Shown: piece after piece, positions 9,575 through 17,534 of the stretch
Layout of the letters: each line of letters begins with the position of its first letter
How positions within the stretch are numbered: the first letter of the stretch is position 1
Position numbers and translations under genes: made by a program
Notes under the pieces: model-generated
Told to the model about the DNA's origin: nothing
Seen by the model: only the letters and a program-made list of their open reading frames with translations
The model's database searches: none
DNA from: Sphingobacteriaceae bacterium GW460-11-11-14-LB5
Lineage (GTDB): Bacteria > Bacteroidota > Bacteroidia > Sphingobacteriales > Sphingobacteriaceae
NCBI GenBank assembly: GCA_002151545.1
Contig: CP021237.1
Location: forward strand, 992,001-1,056,000
Reading direction: 5' to 3'
Length of the DNA stretch: 64,000 nucleotides

Positions 9575-9658
9575 CGTCATCTCGACTGGAACACAGTGAA
9601 ATGGAGAGATCTATATAGTTAGATTTCCCGATTACGCTGCATTCCGCTCGAAATGACG
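9575..9658. repeat. Dispersed palindromic element bounded by CGTCAT/ATGACG
   Basis: Begins CGTCATCTCGACTGG and ends CGCTCGAAATGACG, so the outer ends are inverted repeats of each other. The layout matches the other CGTCAT..ATGACG elements at 44074-44866, 59405-59539 and 61006-61066, although the inner sequence differs. Confidence 0.7.
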
Positions 9659-9732
9659 ATTCCTATTGAGAAAATGTTTTTACTTAATTGATGTCATTCC
9701 CGTGTATCCGGGAATCTTAGAGCAATAAGCAT

Positions 9733-9765
9733 AACGTCATCCCCAATCGAGTTGGGGATGACGTT
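9733..9765. terminator. Hairpin between convergent genes, likely bidirectional terminator
   Basis: Perfect 14-bp arms beginning AACGTCATCCCCAA surround the loop TCGAG, only 11 bp from the end of the trehalose gene. T-runs are short, so the terminator role is inferred from its position between two convergent stops. Confidence 0.55.
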
Positions 9766-9776
9766 TACGCTAAAAT

Positions 9777-11966
9777 TTAACTCCTTCCCACAAACTCTTC
9801 TTTTACTAAACTCCAGAGCAGTTTTCGCACTTCTTTAAAATCATTTAGGTAATACTTGGCTTCTGAAATGTTATTGCCAACTTTAATGGTAAAAGCATCA
9901 TCTGGCAATGCCCTAAAAATATCTTCATCGGTATGGTCATCGCCAAGCGCCAAAATAAAATCAGGTTTTTTATTGTACAACCAATTTAAGGCTGCTTTGC
10001 CTTTGTTAACCTCCATGTTTTTAAACTCGATTACCTTATTGCCTGGCATGAGTTGCAGGCCTTTATCTGCAGCCAAAATTTTCATATGGCTGATAATTTC
10101 ATTGGCCCTTAAATCGCCAAGTCCTTCTTCTGCTTTCCGGTAATGCCAAACCAATGAGTAACTTTTTTCTTCGATAAACGATCCCGGCGTACGGTCGGTA
10201 TAAGTTTCCAATAGCGTTTTGATTTCCTGTTTCCACTGATCGGTTAACAGTGGCAGGCTGTTCCATTTATCTTCGAACGATTTTTGCCAGGCTCCATGCT
10301 CCGCAATCAAATCTACCTTTAGGTGCCCAAACCACTTTTCAAGCGTTTCATTTCTTCTGCCACTAATAATTACAACTTTATTGGCCTTATCAAGCGTTAG
10401 GTTCTCAATTAAATCGTATAATTCTGCATCTGGCGAAGCATCGTCAATATTTCCCGTAAAATCTACCAGTGTGCCATCATAATCTAAAAATAGTACACGA
10501 TCTTGGGTTTTTGCATATTGGCTTGCAATTACTTCGTTAATGGCATTTACGGCATGTTTTGTTAATAAGGATTTTTGAGAATCTTTCACTTCGTTTAATC
10601 TTAAAATAAAATTGTTCACCCAATGTTTAACATTGAATTTTTCTACAATTGCACGCATGGCTTTCATACGTTGTTTTTGTTCTGCTAAAGGCATTTTAAG
10701 CGCAGTTACAATGGCTTCCATAATGTCGCCGAGGTTATTCGGATTAACAATAACTGCATCTGTTAACTCCTTGGATGCACCGGCCATTTCGCTTAAAATC
10801 AACACCCCGTCATTATTGTTCCGGCTGGCCACATATTCTTTACTAACCAGATTCATTCCATCGCGCATAGGCGTAACCAAACAGATATCTGCTGTGGAGT
10901 AAAGGGCCGATAACACTTCAATAGGGAAGGAGCGGTAAAAATAATTTACCGGAATCCAGTTCATTGAACGGTACCTGGCATTTAAATTTCCAACAAACTG
11001 ATCAATCTGATCTCTTAATTCACTGTATTTTGGTACGGTATCCCTCGAAGGAACCACAATCATAAAAAGTTCGATTTTGCCAATATATTCGGGATGGTGC
11101 TGGAGCAGTAATTCTAAAGCTTTTAACCTTTCCAGTATGCCTTTGCTATAATCGAGCCGATCGATAGACAAGATTACTTTCGTATGTTCCTTACCTGATC
11201 TGAAATAGGCAATCTCTTTTTGTACTTCCTCCGTTGCGGTTAAACCTGAAAACTTATTATAATCGATTCCCATTGGGAAAGCTTCCACTACAATTTGTCG
11301 TTCGTTGCTGCTGAGTATGTTTGATGAGGAATTTACCGGAAGTAAACGTGTTGCGGTACTGATAAAGTGGCGAACATCATCAAAAGTATGGAAACCGATT
11401 AAATCGGCACCGATAAGCCCGTTTAAGAGCTCTTCACGCCAGGGAATCAACCTGAATATTTCGTATGACGGAAAGGGTATATGCTGGAAAAAACCAATGG
11501 TGGCATTAGGAAGTTTTTCTCTTAATATGCCTGGGAGAAGGAGTAACTGGTAGTCCTGGATCCAGACTTTATCTTTTCTGTTCAGCACCTGCATCGCGCT
11601 TTTTGCAAATTTCTCATTAACCGATCGATAGCAGTCCCAGTAGTTTTGTTCGTAATGTGCGTAAGTAACGAGGTAATGAAATACGGGCCATAATATTTCG
11701 TTCGAAAAGCCTTCGTAATATAAATTGATTTCGTTTTGAGTAAGGAAAACCGGGTAGAGGTTTAGTTCGGCAAGTTTTTGTGTAACTTCTTCCTGACGTT
11801 CTTCTGGTACTTCAATTCCTGGCCAGCCGATCCAGATGGAATTTCCTGATTTATAAACGTCTCCTAGTCCGGTAGCAAGGCCGCCTTCACTCGGAATAAA
11901 CGTGTATTCGTCGTTTTCTTCAATGATTTTAACGGGTAGTCTGTTCGATATTATAACTGTCTTCAT
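9777..11966 (-). CDS. otsA-otsB: Fused trehalose-6-phosphate synthase / phosphatase
   Basis: 729 residues from the ATG at 11966; a GTG seven codons earlier is possible but precedes the conserved start MKTVIISNRLPV. The first 460 residues are a GT20 synthase (EGGLATGL, QDYQLLLLPG, SIDRLDYSKGI, MRDGMNLVSKEY), which joins UDP-glucose (or ADP-glucose) to glucose-6-phosphate. The last 240 residues are a HAD phosphatase with LDYDGTLVDF (about 494-503) and LGDDHTDEDIF. One polypeptide therefore should make trehalose. It lies 84 bp downstream of the sensor kinase gene on the same strand and is convergent with GH15. Confidence 0.95.
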   Translation of the reverse strand: MKTVIISNRLPVKIIEENDEYTFIPSEGGLATGLGDVYKSGNSIWIGWPGIEVPEERQEEVTQKLAELNLYPVFLTQNEINLYYEGFSNEILWPVFHYLVTYAHYEQNYWDCYRSVNEKFAKSAMQVLNRKDKVWIQDYQLLLLPGILREKLPNATIGFFQHIPFPSYEIFRLIPWREELLNGLIGADLIGFHTFDDVRHFISTATRLLPVNSSSNILSSNERQIVVEAFPMGIDYNKFSGLTATEEVQKEIAYFRSGKEHTKVILSIDRLDYSKGILERLKALELLLQHHPEYIGKIELFMIVVPSRDTVPKYSELRDQIDQFVGNLNARYRSMNWIPVNYFYRSFPIEVLSALYSTADICLVTPMRDGMNLVSKEYVASRNNNDGVLILSEMAGASKELTDAVIVNPNNLGDIMEAIVTALKMPLAEQKQRMKAMRAIVEKFNVKHWVNNFILRLNEVKDSQKSLLTKHAVNAINEVIASQYAKTQDRVLFLDYDGTLVDFTGNIDDASPDAELYDLIENLTLDKANKVVIISGRRNETLEKWFGHLKVDLIAEHGAWQKSFEDKWNSLPLLTDQWKQEIKTLLETYTDRTPGSFIEEKSYSLVWHYRKAEEGLGDLRANEIISHMKILAADKGLQLMPGNKVIEFKNMEVNKGKAALNWLYNKKPDFILALGDDHTDEDIFRALPDDAFTIKVGNNISEAKYYLNDFKEVRKLLWSLVKEEFVGRS

Positions 11967-12050
11967 GCTTGTATTTGATGTATCCACATCATTAAAAGCA
12001 TATCAAACTGGTTTTGTTTGATATTTTAACTCAAAAAAACATTCAAATGA

Positions 12051-13406
12051 TTAAACATAATTAAATACCAACGAAAAAGTAGTGCCATTATCGGGTATTG
12101 AAATAACTTCTATACTGCCCCTGTGCATTTTCATAATATTACGGCTAATGGTTAAGCCTATTCCTGAACCATTTTTTCTGGTGGTGTAAAATGGGACAAA
12201 TATCTTTTCGAGATCACCGGCATCGATACCCTTTCCGTTATCGCTCACATCAATATACAATTTGGTGTTTTCTAAGCGATAATTTACATTGATGTGTGGG
12301 TGTTCGCTGTTTTCTACAGCATAAATACTGTTGGTAATCAGGTTAATCAGCACTTGTTCAATTAATTTTAAATCGAGCTGAATGGTGATTTTTGAAGAAG
12401 TTTGCTCCACATCCAATACCACATTTTTAACTTTTGCAAAAGGCTGCATTAATACTTTAATGTGTTTCAGTATTTCGCCAATGGTATGCGATTCGAGGTT
12501 TGGGGTAGGCAACTCAGCAATCAATCGATAGTCTTTCACAAAATCCAATAAGCCCGATGATCTACGCTGGATGGTTTGCAAAGCTGTTTTTAAATCATCC
12601 ATTTCATCTTCGGTGAGCATTTTTTTATCACTTACCATTTTGTTTATGGTGTCAGACAGTGAACTGATCGGCGTGATCGAATTTAAGATCTCATGAGAAA
12701 TTACGCCAATTAATCTATTCCACGCTTCTGTTTCTTTTTGCTCAATTTCATCTTTAATGTTTTGAAAACTGATGATGGTATAATTGTTTCCGTAAAGGTT
12801 TAAAGGGATCACTTCGGTTGATAATTGAATCAGTTTATCCTGGATTTTTAACTCCAAAAATCTTTTTCCTCCTGAAGAAATCTGTTCAACCTCGTTAGAA
12901 AAACTGGGCAGGTGCTCCTTTAACCGGTGCCAATATTTATAAGCAGGAACACCTAAAAGACTGGATGCTGCCTGGTTAAAAAACGCAATCTCTTCTTTCT
13001 CCTGCTCTGTATTATTGACCACAATTACACCCACAGGAACTTGTTCCAGAATGGTTTTGATCAGTTGAAAAATAGCTTCCTGTTCCAGCCGGATTTGTTT
13101 GTGGACCTGTAAAATATCGCTGAATGATTCGTATAATTCAGGGAAACTTCCTTTAGTTGCTTTGTTTTTGAAGTTTAGGGTATGATCTCTTGTTTTAACG
13201 GCTAAGATAAAACGGTTAATATCTGAGCGGATTTGATTGATGTAATAGTAAAGTGAAATGATGGTTCCCAACAAAATCAATGCAACACCTGTTATCGTAA
13301 ACCAGAGCTGCGTGTTTTTAATCAGGTAAAATAAGAGGTAGCCGAGCAGATTGATGATCAGCAGGCGAACTATTAAACGAAAAGTAAAACGTTGGTAAAA
13401 CATCAT
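12051..13406 (-). CDS. Sensor histidine kinase, NtrY-like
   Basis: 451 residues. Two membrane helices (about 12-29 and 34-56) are separated by only a few residues, so there is almost no periplasmic sensor domain. A PAS-like region (about 115-215) follows, then the H-box ISHEILNSITPI, the N-box INLITNSIYAV and the G boxes DNGKGI and GSGIGL. It should autophosphorylate on the H-box histidine and pass phosphate to the NtrC-type regulator encoded just upstream. The 84-bp gap between the two genes carries GGTTTAGGG / CCTTAAACC words of the dispersed hairpin family described at 19905. Confidence 0.92.
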   Translation of the reverse strand: MMFYQRFTFRLIVRLLIINLLGYLLFYLIKNTQLWFTITGVALILLGTIISLYYYINQIRSDINRFILAVKTRDHTLNFKNKATKGSFPELYESFSDILQVHKQIRLEQEAIFQLIKTILEQVPVGVIVVNNTEQEKEEIAFFNQAASSLLGVPAYKYWHRLKEHLPSFSNEVEQISSGGKRFLELKIQDKLIQLSTEVIPLNLYGNNYTIISFQNIKDEIEQKETEAWNRLIGVISHEILNSITPISSLSDTINKMVSDKKMLTEDEMDDLKTALQTIQRRSSGLLDFVKDYRLIAELPTPNLESHTIGEILKHIKVLMQPFAKVKNVVLDVEQTSSKITIQLDLKLIEQVLINLITNSIYAVENSEHPHINVNYRLENTKLYIDVSDNGKGIDAGDLEKIFVPFYTTRKNGSGIGLTISRNIMKMHRGSIEVISIPDNGTTFSLVFNYV

Positions 13407-13490
13407 TAAGGTTTAGGGTTTAAGGTCTAGGGTTTAGGGTTTTGTTCGGCGATTAACCTTACGCCTTAAACCTTACACCATACACCTCTT
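13407..13490. repeat. Hairpin-type spacer repeat (GGTTTAGGG/CCTTAAACC words)
   Basis: The left half consists of GGTTTAGGG-like words and the right half of complementary CCTTAAACCTTAC-like words, so the RNA could fold on itself. The same composition fills the gaps between the permease genes 19905-27418. Confidence 0.7.
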
Positions 13491-14861
13491 TTAAATTCCA
13501 AATTTCTCAATTCTCCTGTACAGTGCAGCACGGGTTAAGCCAAGTTCTGCTGCGGCTTTTGATATATTTCCTTTGTGTTTATCAATTGCTTTTTGCACCA
13601 TCATTTTTTCCATATCCTCCAGTGCCATCTCGTCTGGTATGGTGTTGTTTTGTGCGTAGCGCTGCGGACTCAACTGCAAATCTTCTTCTGCAATATCTGC
13701 ACCATCGCTCATAATAACGGCTCTTTCTAAAACGTGTTGTAACTCGCGGACATTGCCCGGCCATTTATATTGTAAAAGTGCTTGCTGGGCTTTATTGCTC
13801 AGCTTACGGATGTCTTTGTGATACTTAGCGCTAAAAACCTGCATAAAATGATTGGCTAAAAGTAAAATATCTGTTCCACGTTTACGCAAAGCTGGTAATA
13901 AAAGTTCAACTGTGTTAATGCGGAAAAGTAAATCCTGCCTGAAGGTATTTTTAGCTACCATTTCATTCAAAGGCATATTGGTGGCCGTTATTAAGCGAAC
14001 ATTTACCTTACGTTCTTTGCTTTCTCCTAAACGGGTTACCGTCCGGTTTTGCAAAACGCTTAACAGTTTAGCCTGAAGCGGTAATGTTAAATTTCCAATC
14101 TCGTCTAAAAATATCGTTCCGCCATCGGCCAGCTCAAAGCGGCCGGGTTTATCTTCTTTGGCATCGGTAAAAGCACCTTTCGCATAGCCGAATAACTCAC
14201 TTTCAAATAAATTTTCATTTAAAGAACCCAAATCCACATGCATAAAAACCTGGTTTTTCCTTTGCGAGTTACCATGGATTTCATAAGCGAAAACTTGTTT
14301 CCCCGTTCCGTTTTCACCCAGAATAAGCACATTAGCGTCCGTAGGGGCCACTTTTAAAAGCGTATTTTGCAATTGTTTTATTTCATCTGCCTGCCCCACA
14401 ATGTTCTCGAAACCCCGGGTAAGGTCTTTTTGGAGCGATGAATGTATTTTTTCTAGTTTCTTTACCTTTTTGGTCGACTCGCGAAGTTTAGATGCCGATG
14501 AAATAGTGGCAAACAGCTTTTCATTTTCCCAGGGTTTTAGAATAAAATCGGTAGCTCCTTTTTTAATCGCCTTTACGGCCAGTTCAACATTCCCAAAAGC
14601 AGTCATTAGTATGACTACATAATCTTTATCAATCGATAAAATATGTTCCAGCCAATAAAGGCCTTCTCTACCATCACTGGCACCTTTTTGGTAGTTCATA
14701 TCCAGCAGGATGATATCAATTTCATTTTTGCTCAATAAAACATTGATCTCTTTAGGCGATTTACATGTAATTACTTGCTTTACCTGCTGCTTTAAAAACA
14801 AACGGGCACTAAGCAGGATATCGTCGTCATCATCGATAATTAAAACTGTGGCGTCAAGCAT
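13491..14861 (-). CDS. Sigma-54-dependent response regulator, NtrC family
   Basis: 456 residues in the order receiver, AAA+ and Fis-type HTH. The receiver has the acidic cluster DDDDD (about 10-14) and the phosphoacceptor in IILLDMNY (D54). The AAA+ domain has Walker A GENGTGKQ, the sigma-54 contact loop GAFTDA (usually GAFTGA), Walker B GGTIFLDEIG and the arginine-finger region FRQDLLFRIN. The C terminus GNISKAAAELGLTRAALYRR is the DNA-binding helix-turn-helix. It is paired with the kinase gene downstream and divergent from the exporter cluster at 15252, which is its likely target. Confidence 0.94.
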   Translation of the reverse strand: MLDATVLIIDDDDDILLSARLFLKQQVKQVITCKSPKEINVLLSKNEIDIILLDMNYQKGASDGREGLYWLEHILSIDKDYVVILMTAFGNVELAVKAIKKGATDFILKPWENEKLFATISSASKLRESTKKVKKLEKIHSSLQKDLTRGFENIVGQADEIKQLQNTLLKVAPTDANVLILGENGTGKQVFAYEIHGNSQRKNQVFMHVDLGSLNENLFESELFGYAKGAFTDAKEDKPGRFELADGGTIFLDEIGNLTLPLQAKLLSVLQNRTVTRLGESKERKVNVRLITATNMPLNEMVAKNTFRQDLLFRINTVELLLPALRKRGTDILLLANHFMQVFSAKYHKDIRKLSNKAQQALLQYKWPGNVRELQHVLERAVIMSDGADIAEEDLQLSPQRYAQNNTIPDEMALEDMEKMMVQKAIDKHKGNISKAAAELGLTRAALYRRIEKFGI

Positions 14862-15251
14862 AACCTCTACCTATTAAAAGTTCGTATATATTTATTCTTT
14901 TTTGCTGTCCCTCTACAGCTTCGAATTGGCACCATGAAATAACTTATTCTTATAATCATCCATATCTGATAGATTAACTTAACCTATTAAAGATAATGTT
15001 TTATGCTTTTTATGTTACAACATAGAGGGGCAAACCTGTTTTCTCCTCCCTGCCCCCTCTCCTCCAGGAGAGGGGATAAAGGGCTGAGGCAAAAGTAATA
15101 AAACTGTCCGCTCCCGCACATCAACTGTCCGATAATGAACATGTAAAAAATAAATCTACTATTAATCTATTGATTATTAATGTTTTAAATGTGTTTGGTT
15201 CTTTTGGCACAAGCTTGGTTATTAGTGAAACCAAACAGTACAACCGAACAC
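14862..15251. other. Divergent control region between regulator and exporter cluster
   Basis: 390 bp with no gene. It contains a perfect 10-bp hairpin CCCCTCTCCT-CC-AGGAGAGGGG at 15054-15075, a word also found as a shorter hairpin near 47266-47281. A candidate sigma-54 promoter lies at 15205-15219. The 63-bp ORF extension upstream of 15252 is discounted because the HlyD membrane anchor starts just after the chosen ATG. Confidence 0.6.
15205..15219 (+). promoter_or_regulatory. Candidate sigma-54 (-24/-12) promoter
   Basis: TTGGCAC fits the -24 box exactly. The following TTGG fits the -12 box but sits one base too close, and at the standard spacing the -12 GC reads GT. It lies about 35 bp before the HlyD start and next to an NtrC-type activator gene, which makes it plausible but unproven. 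Confidence 0.35.
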
Positions 15252-16496
15252 ATGGATAAGAAAATAGAGAAAAAAAGATTTAGCACTAAAAGCCTTTTAA
15301 TTATAGGTGGAGCAATTGCTTTTGTAGCGGTTGTAATTTATGGCTATACTTTGTCCCTCAAAAAAGTTTACAGTGCAGATGCCGATAAATTAACCATCAG
15401 TAAAGTTGAATATGGCGATTTTGAAGATGTCGTGTTATTAAATGCCAGTGTAGTTCCTTTAACTTCGGTAATTGTAAGTTCATCGGAAGGTGGAACAGTT
15501 GCCGAAATTTTTACCGAGAACGGTGCTTCTGTAGTAAAAGGTACACCTTTATTACGTATAGCGAATTCAAATGCCATGTTGGGTTATACCTCGCAGCAAA
15601 CAGCCGCCACCGAGCAAATCAATCAACTGCGTAAATCGAGGTTAGACTTAGAGCAAAATCAAAGGATCCTGAATCAGGATGTATTAGATGTAGAGAATAA
15701 TTTACGTACAGCAACCCGTCAATTTAGATTAGATAGCTCGCTTTTCGCCAAAAAGGTAATTACGCTGCAAGAATTTAACAAGTCGAACCAGGATTATGAA
15801 TATTACCAGGGTAAATTGAAAATTGTACGTCAGGCCATTAAACAGGAAAATCAAAGCCGTAAGATGCAACTTGCTCAAATCGATCAGTCGATGGGACAAA
15901 TGAATGAAAGTTTGGAGATGATCCGTAAGAACATCGAAAATATGACGATCAAAGCCCCTGTATCTGGTAAATTATCGTCTTACGATCCGGTAATTGGTAA
16001 ATCATACAATTCTAACGAAATGATTGGAAAGATTGACGTGTTGCAAGGTTATAAACTTCAGGCAGGTGTGGATGAATATTATATCAATCGGGTAAAAGAA
16101 GGACAAACTGCTAACTGCGAGTTTAATGGTAAAACTTATAACTTAACTGTGAGTAAAGTAATACCTGAGGTTACAGCAGGTCAGTTTCAGGTAGAAATGG
16201 TTTTTAAAGGAGCAGCACCCGAAGGTTTGCGTCGCGGATTATCGTTGCAAACAAAATTAACCTTGTCTGACAACAGCAAATCGCTGCTTCTGGCTCAGGG
16301 ACAGTTTTTCCAGAGTACAGGTGGCTCCTGGGTATTTGTGGTAGCCAATGGAAAAGCAACGAAGAAAAATGTAAAAATTGGAAGAAAAAATTACCTGTAC
16401 TACGAAATACTGGATGGTTTGCAAAAAGGTGATGAAGTAATTACCTCGTCTTACGATCAGTTTAACCAGTACGACCAGGTGGAGATTAATAAGTAG
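15252..16496 (+). CDS. HlyD/RND-type periplasmic adaptor
   Basis: 414 residues from ATG 15252. A short basic N terminus (MDKKIEKKRFSTKS) precedes one membrane helix (about 15-32). A biotinyl-lipoyl-like half follows (GTVAEIFTENGASVVKGTPLL), then a helical hairpin with coiled-coil character (about 105-215), the second half (MTIKAPVSGKLSSYDPVIG) and beta-barrel regions. Such adaptors link an inner-membrane transporter to an outer-membrane channel. It is first in a cluster with an ATPase and four FtsX-like permeases, a MacAB-like arrangement. No TolC-type gene is present in the window. Confidence 0.9.
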   Translation: MDKKIEKKRFSTKSLLIIGGAIAFVAVVIYGYTLSLKKVYSADADKLTISKVEYGDFEDVVLLNASVVPLTSVIVSSSEGGTVAEIFTENGASVVKGTPLLRIANSNAMLGYTSQQTAATEQINQLRKSRLDLEQNQRILNQDVLDVENNLRTATRQFRLDSSLFAKKVITLQEFNKSNQDYEYYQGKLKIVRQAIKQENQSRKMQLAQIDQSMGQMNESLEMIRKNIENMTIKAPVSGKLSSYDPVIGKSYNSNEMIGKIDVLQGYKLQAGVDEYYINRVKEGQTANCEFNGKTYNLTVSKVIPEVTAGQFQVEMVFKGAAPEGLRRGLSLQTKLTLSDNSKSLLLAQGQFFQSTGGSWVFVVANGKATKKNVKIGRKNYLYYEILDGLQKGDEVITSSYDQFNQYDQVEINK

Positions 16497-16618
16497 AGCG
16501 GTAAGCGTTTGGCGTTAGGTGTTTCGCGCCAATTTAACTGATTAAGCAAATAGACAATTAATATAATCAGGCTTTGATACCTGATAAAATACATGATACT
16601 AGAATAATACTTGATACG

Positions 16619-17317
16619 ATGATTAAAATAGAAAATCTGGAAAAAGTTTACAAGACAGAAGAAGTAGAAACGACGGCACTTAATGGCATTAACCTCCATG
16701 TTGCGGCAGGAGAATTTGTTTCAATCATGGGACCTTCGGGTTGCGGAAAATCTACTTTGTTAAATGTAATGGGTTTATTAGATAAGCCTGAAAATGGAAG
16801 CTACAAATTTATCGATACGGAGCTTTTAACGCTTAACGATAGGGAACGTTCAAATTTCCGAAAAAGAAATATGGGATTCGTTTTCCAGAATTTCAATCTG
16901 ATTGATGAATTAACGGTTTTCGAAAACATCGAACTACCATTAATTTATAACAAGATCCCTGCCGGAGAACGCAAAAAACTGGTCAATGAAATCATCGAAA
17001 GGATGAATATTGTAAACCGTAGCGGTCATTTTCCTCAACAATTATCAGGCGGACAGCAGCAACGTGTAGCAGTAGCCAGGGCTTTGGTTACCAAACCTAA
17101 ACTGGTTCTGGCTGATGAGCCTACCGGAAACCTGGATAGTTCGCATGGTAACGAAGTAATGGAGCTCCTTTGCGAATTAAATGAAACCGGAACAACTATC
17201 GTAATGGTTACGCACTCCAGTCACGATGCCAGTTTTTCAAACCGGATCATCAACCTGAAAGATGGTCATGTGATATCGGAGAAGATTAACAAAAGCCGGA
17301 ATGAAGAACTTATTTAA
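16619..17317 (+). CDS. ABC transporter ATPase, MacB/LolD type
   Basis: 232 residues from ATG 16619 (the frame extends 45 bp further upstream, without conservation). All nucleotide-binding motifs are canonical: Walker A GPSGCGKST, Q-loop FVFQN, signature LSGGQQQRVAVARAL, Walker B LVLADEP, D-loop GNLDS and H-loop VTHSSH. It should power the permeases encoded directly downstream. Confidence 0.95.
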   Translation: MIKIENLEKVYKTEEVETTALNGINLHVAAGEFVSIMGPSGCGKSTLLNVMGLLDKPENGSYKFIDTELLTLNDRERSNFRKRNMGFVFQNFNLIDELTVFENIELPLIYNKIPAGERKKLVNEIIERMNIVNRSGHFPQQLSGGQQQRVAVARALVTKPKLVLADEPTGNLDSSHGNEVMELLCELNETGTTIVMVTHSSHDASFSNRIINLKDGHVISEKINKSRNEELI

Positions 17318-17534
17318 GGTTAAAGGCTGAAGGTTTTAAGGTAGAGGGTTGAGTGATATTAACCTTTAGTCCTCCGCCCTTCTCGCTTCAACCTCTAAAA
17401 AGATTTTAGTTTAGTTAATAATAGCCGCCCAATAATCTTCCCGGATGGGAAGATTGGGGAGGCAAAGAGTAAAGATCACCAGGTAGGCATTTTGAACGCC
17501 ATACGCCAAACACCTATCGCCAAACAATAAAAAT
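17318..17534. repeat. Spacer with hairpin-repeat words
   Basis: The 217-bp gap between ATPase and first permease contains GGTTAAAGG..GGTTTTAAGG words, their complements AACCTTTAGTCC, a GATTATTGGGC-type hairpin region, and at the end CGCCATACGCCAAACACC words. It is the longest of the repeat-bearing spacers of the cluster. No ORF is supported. Confidence 0.6.
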
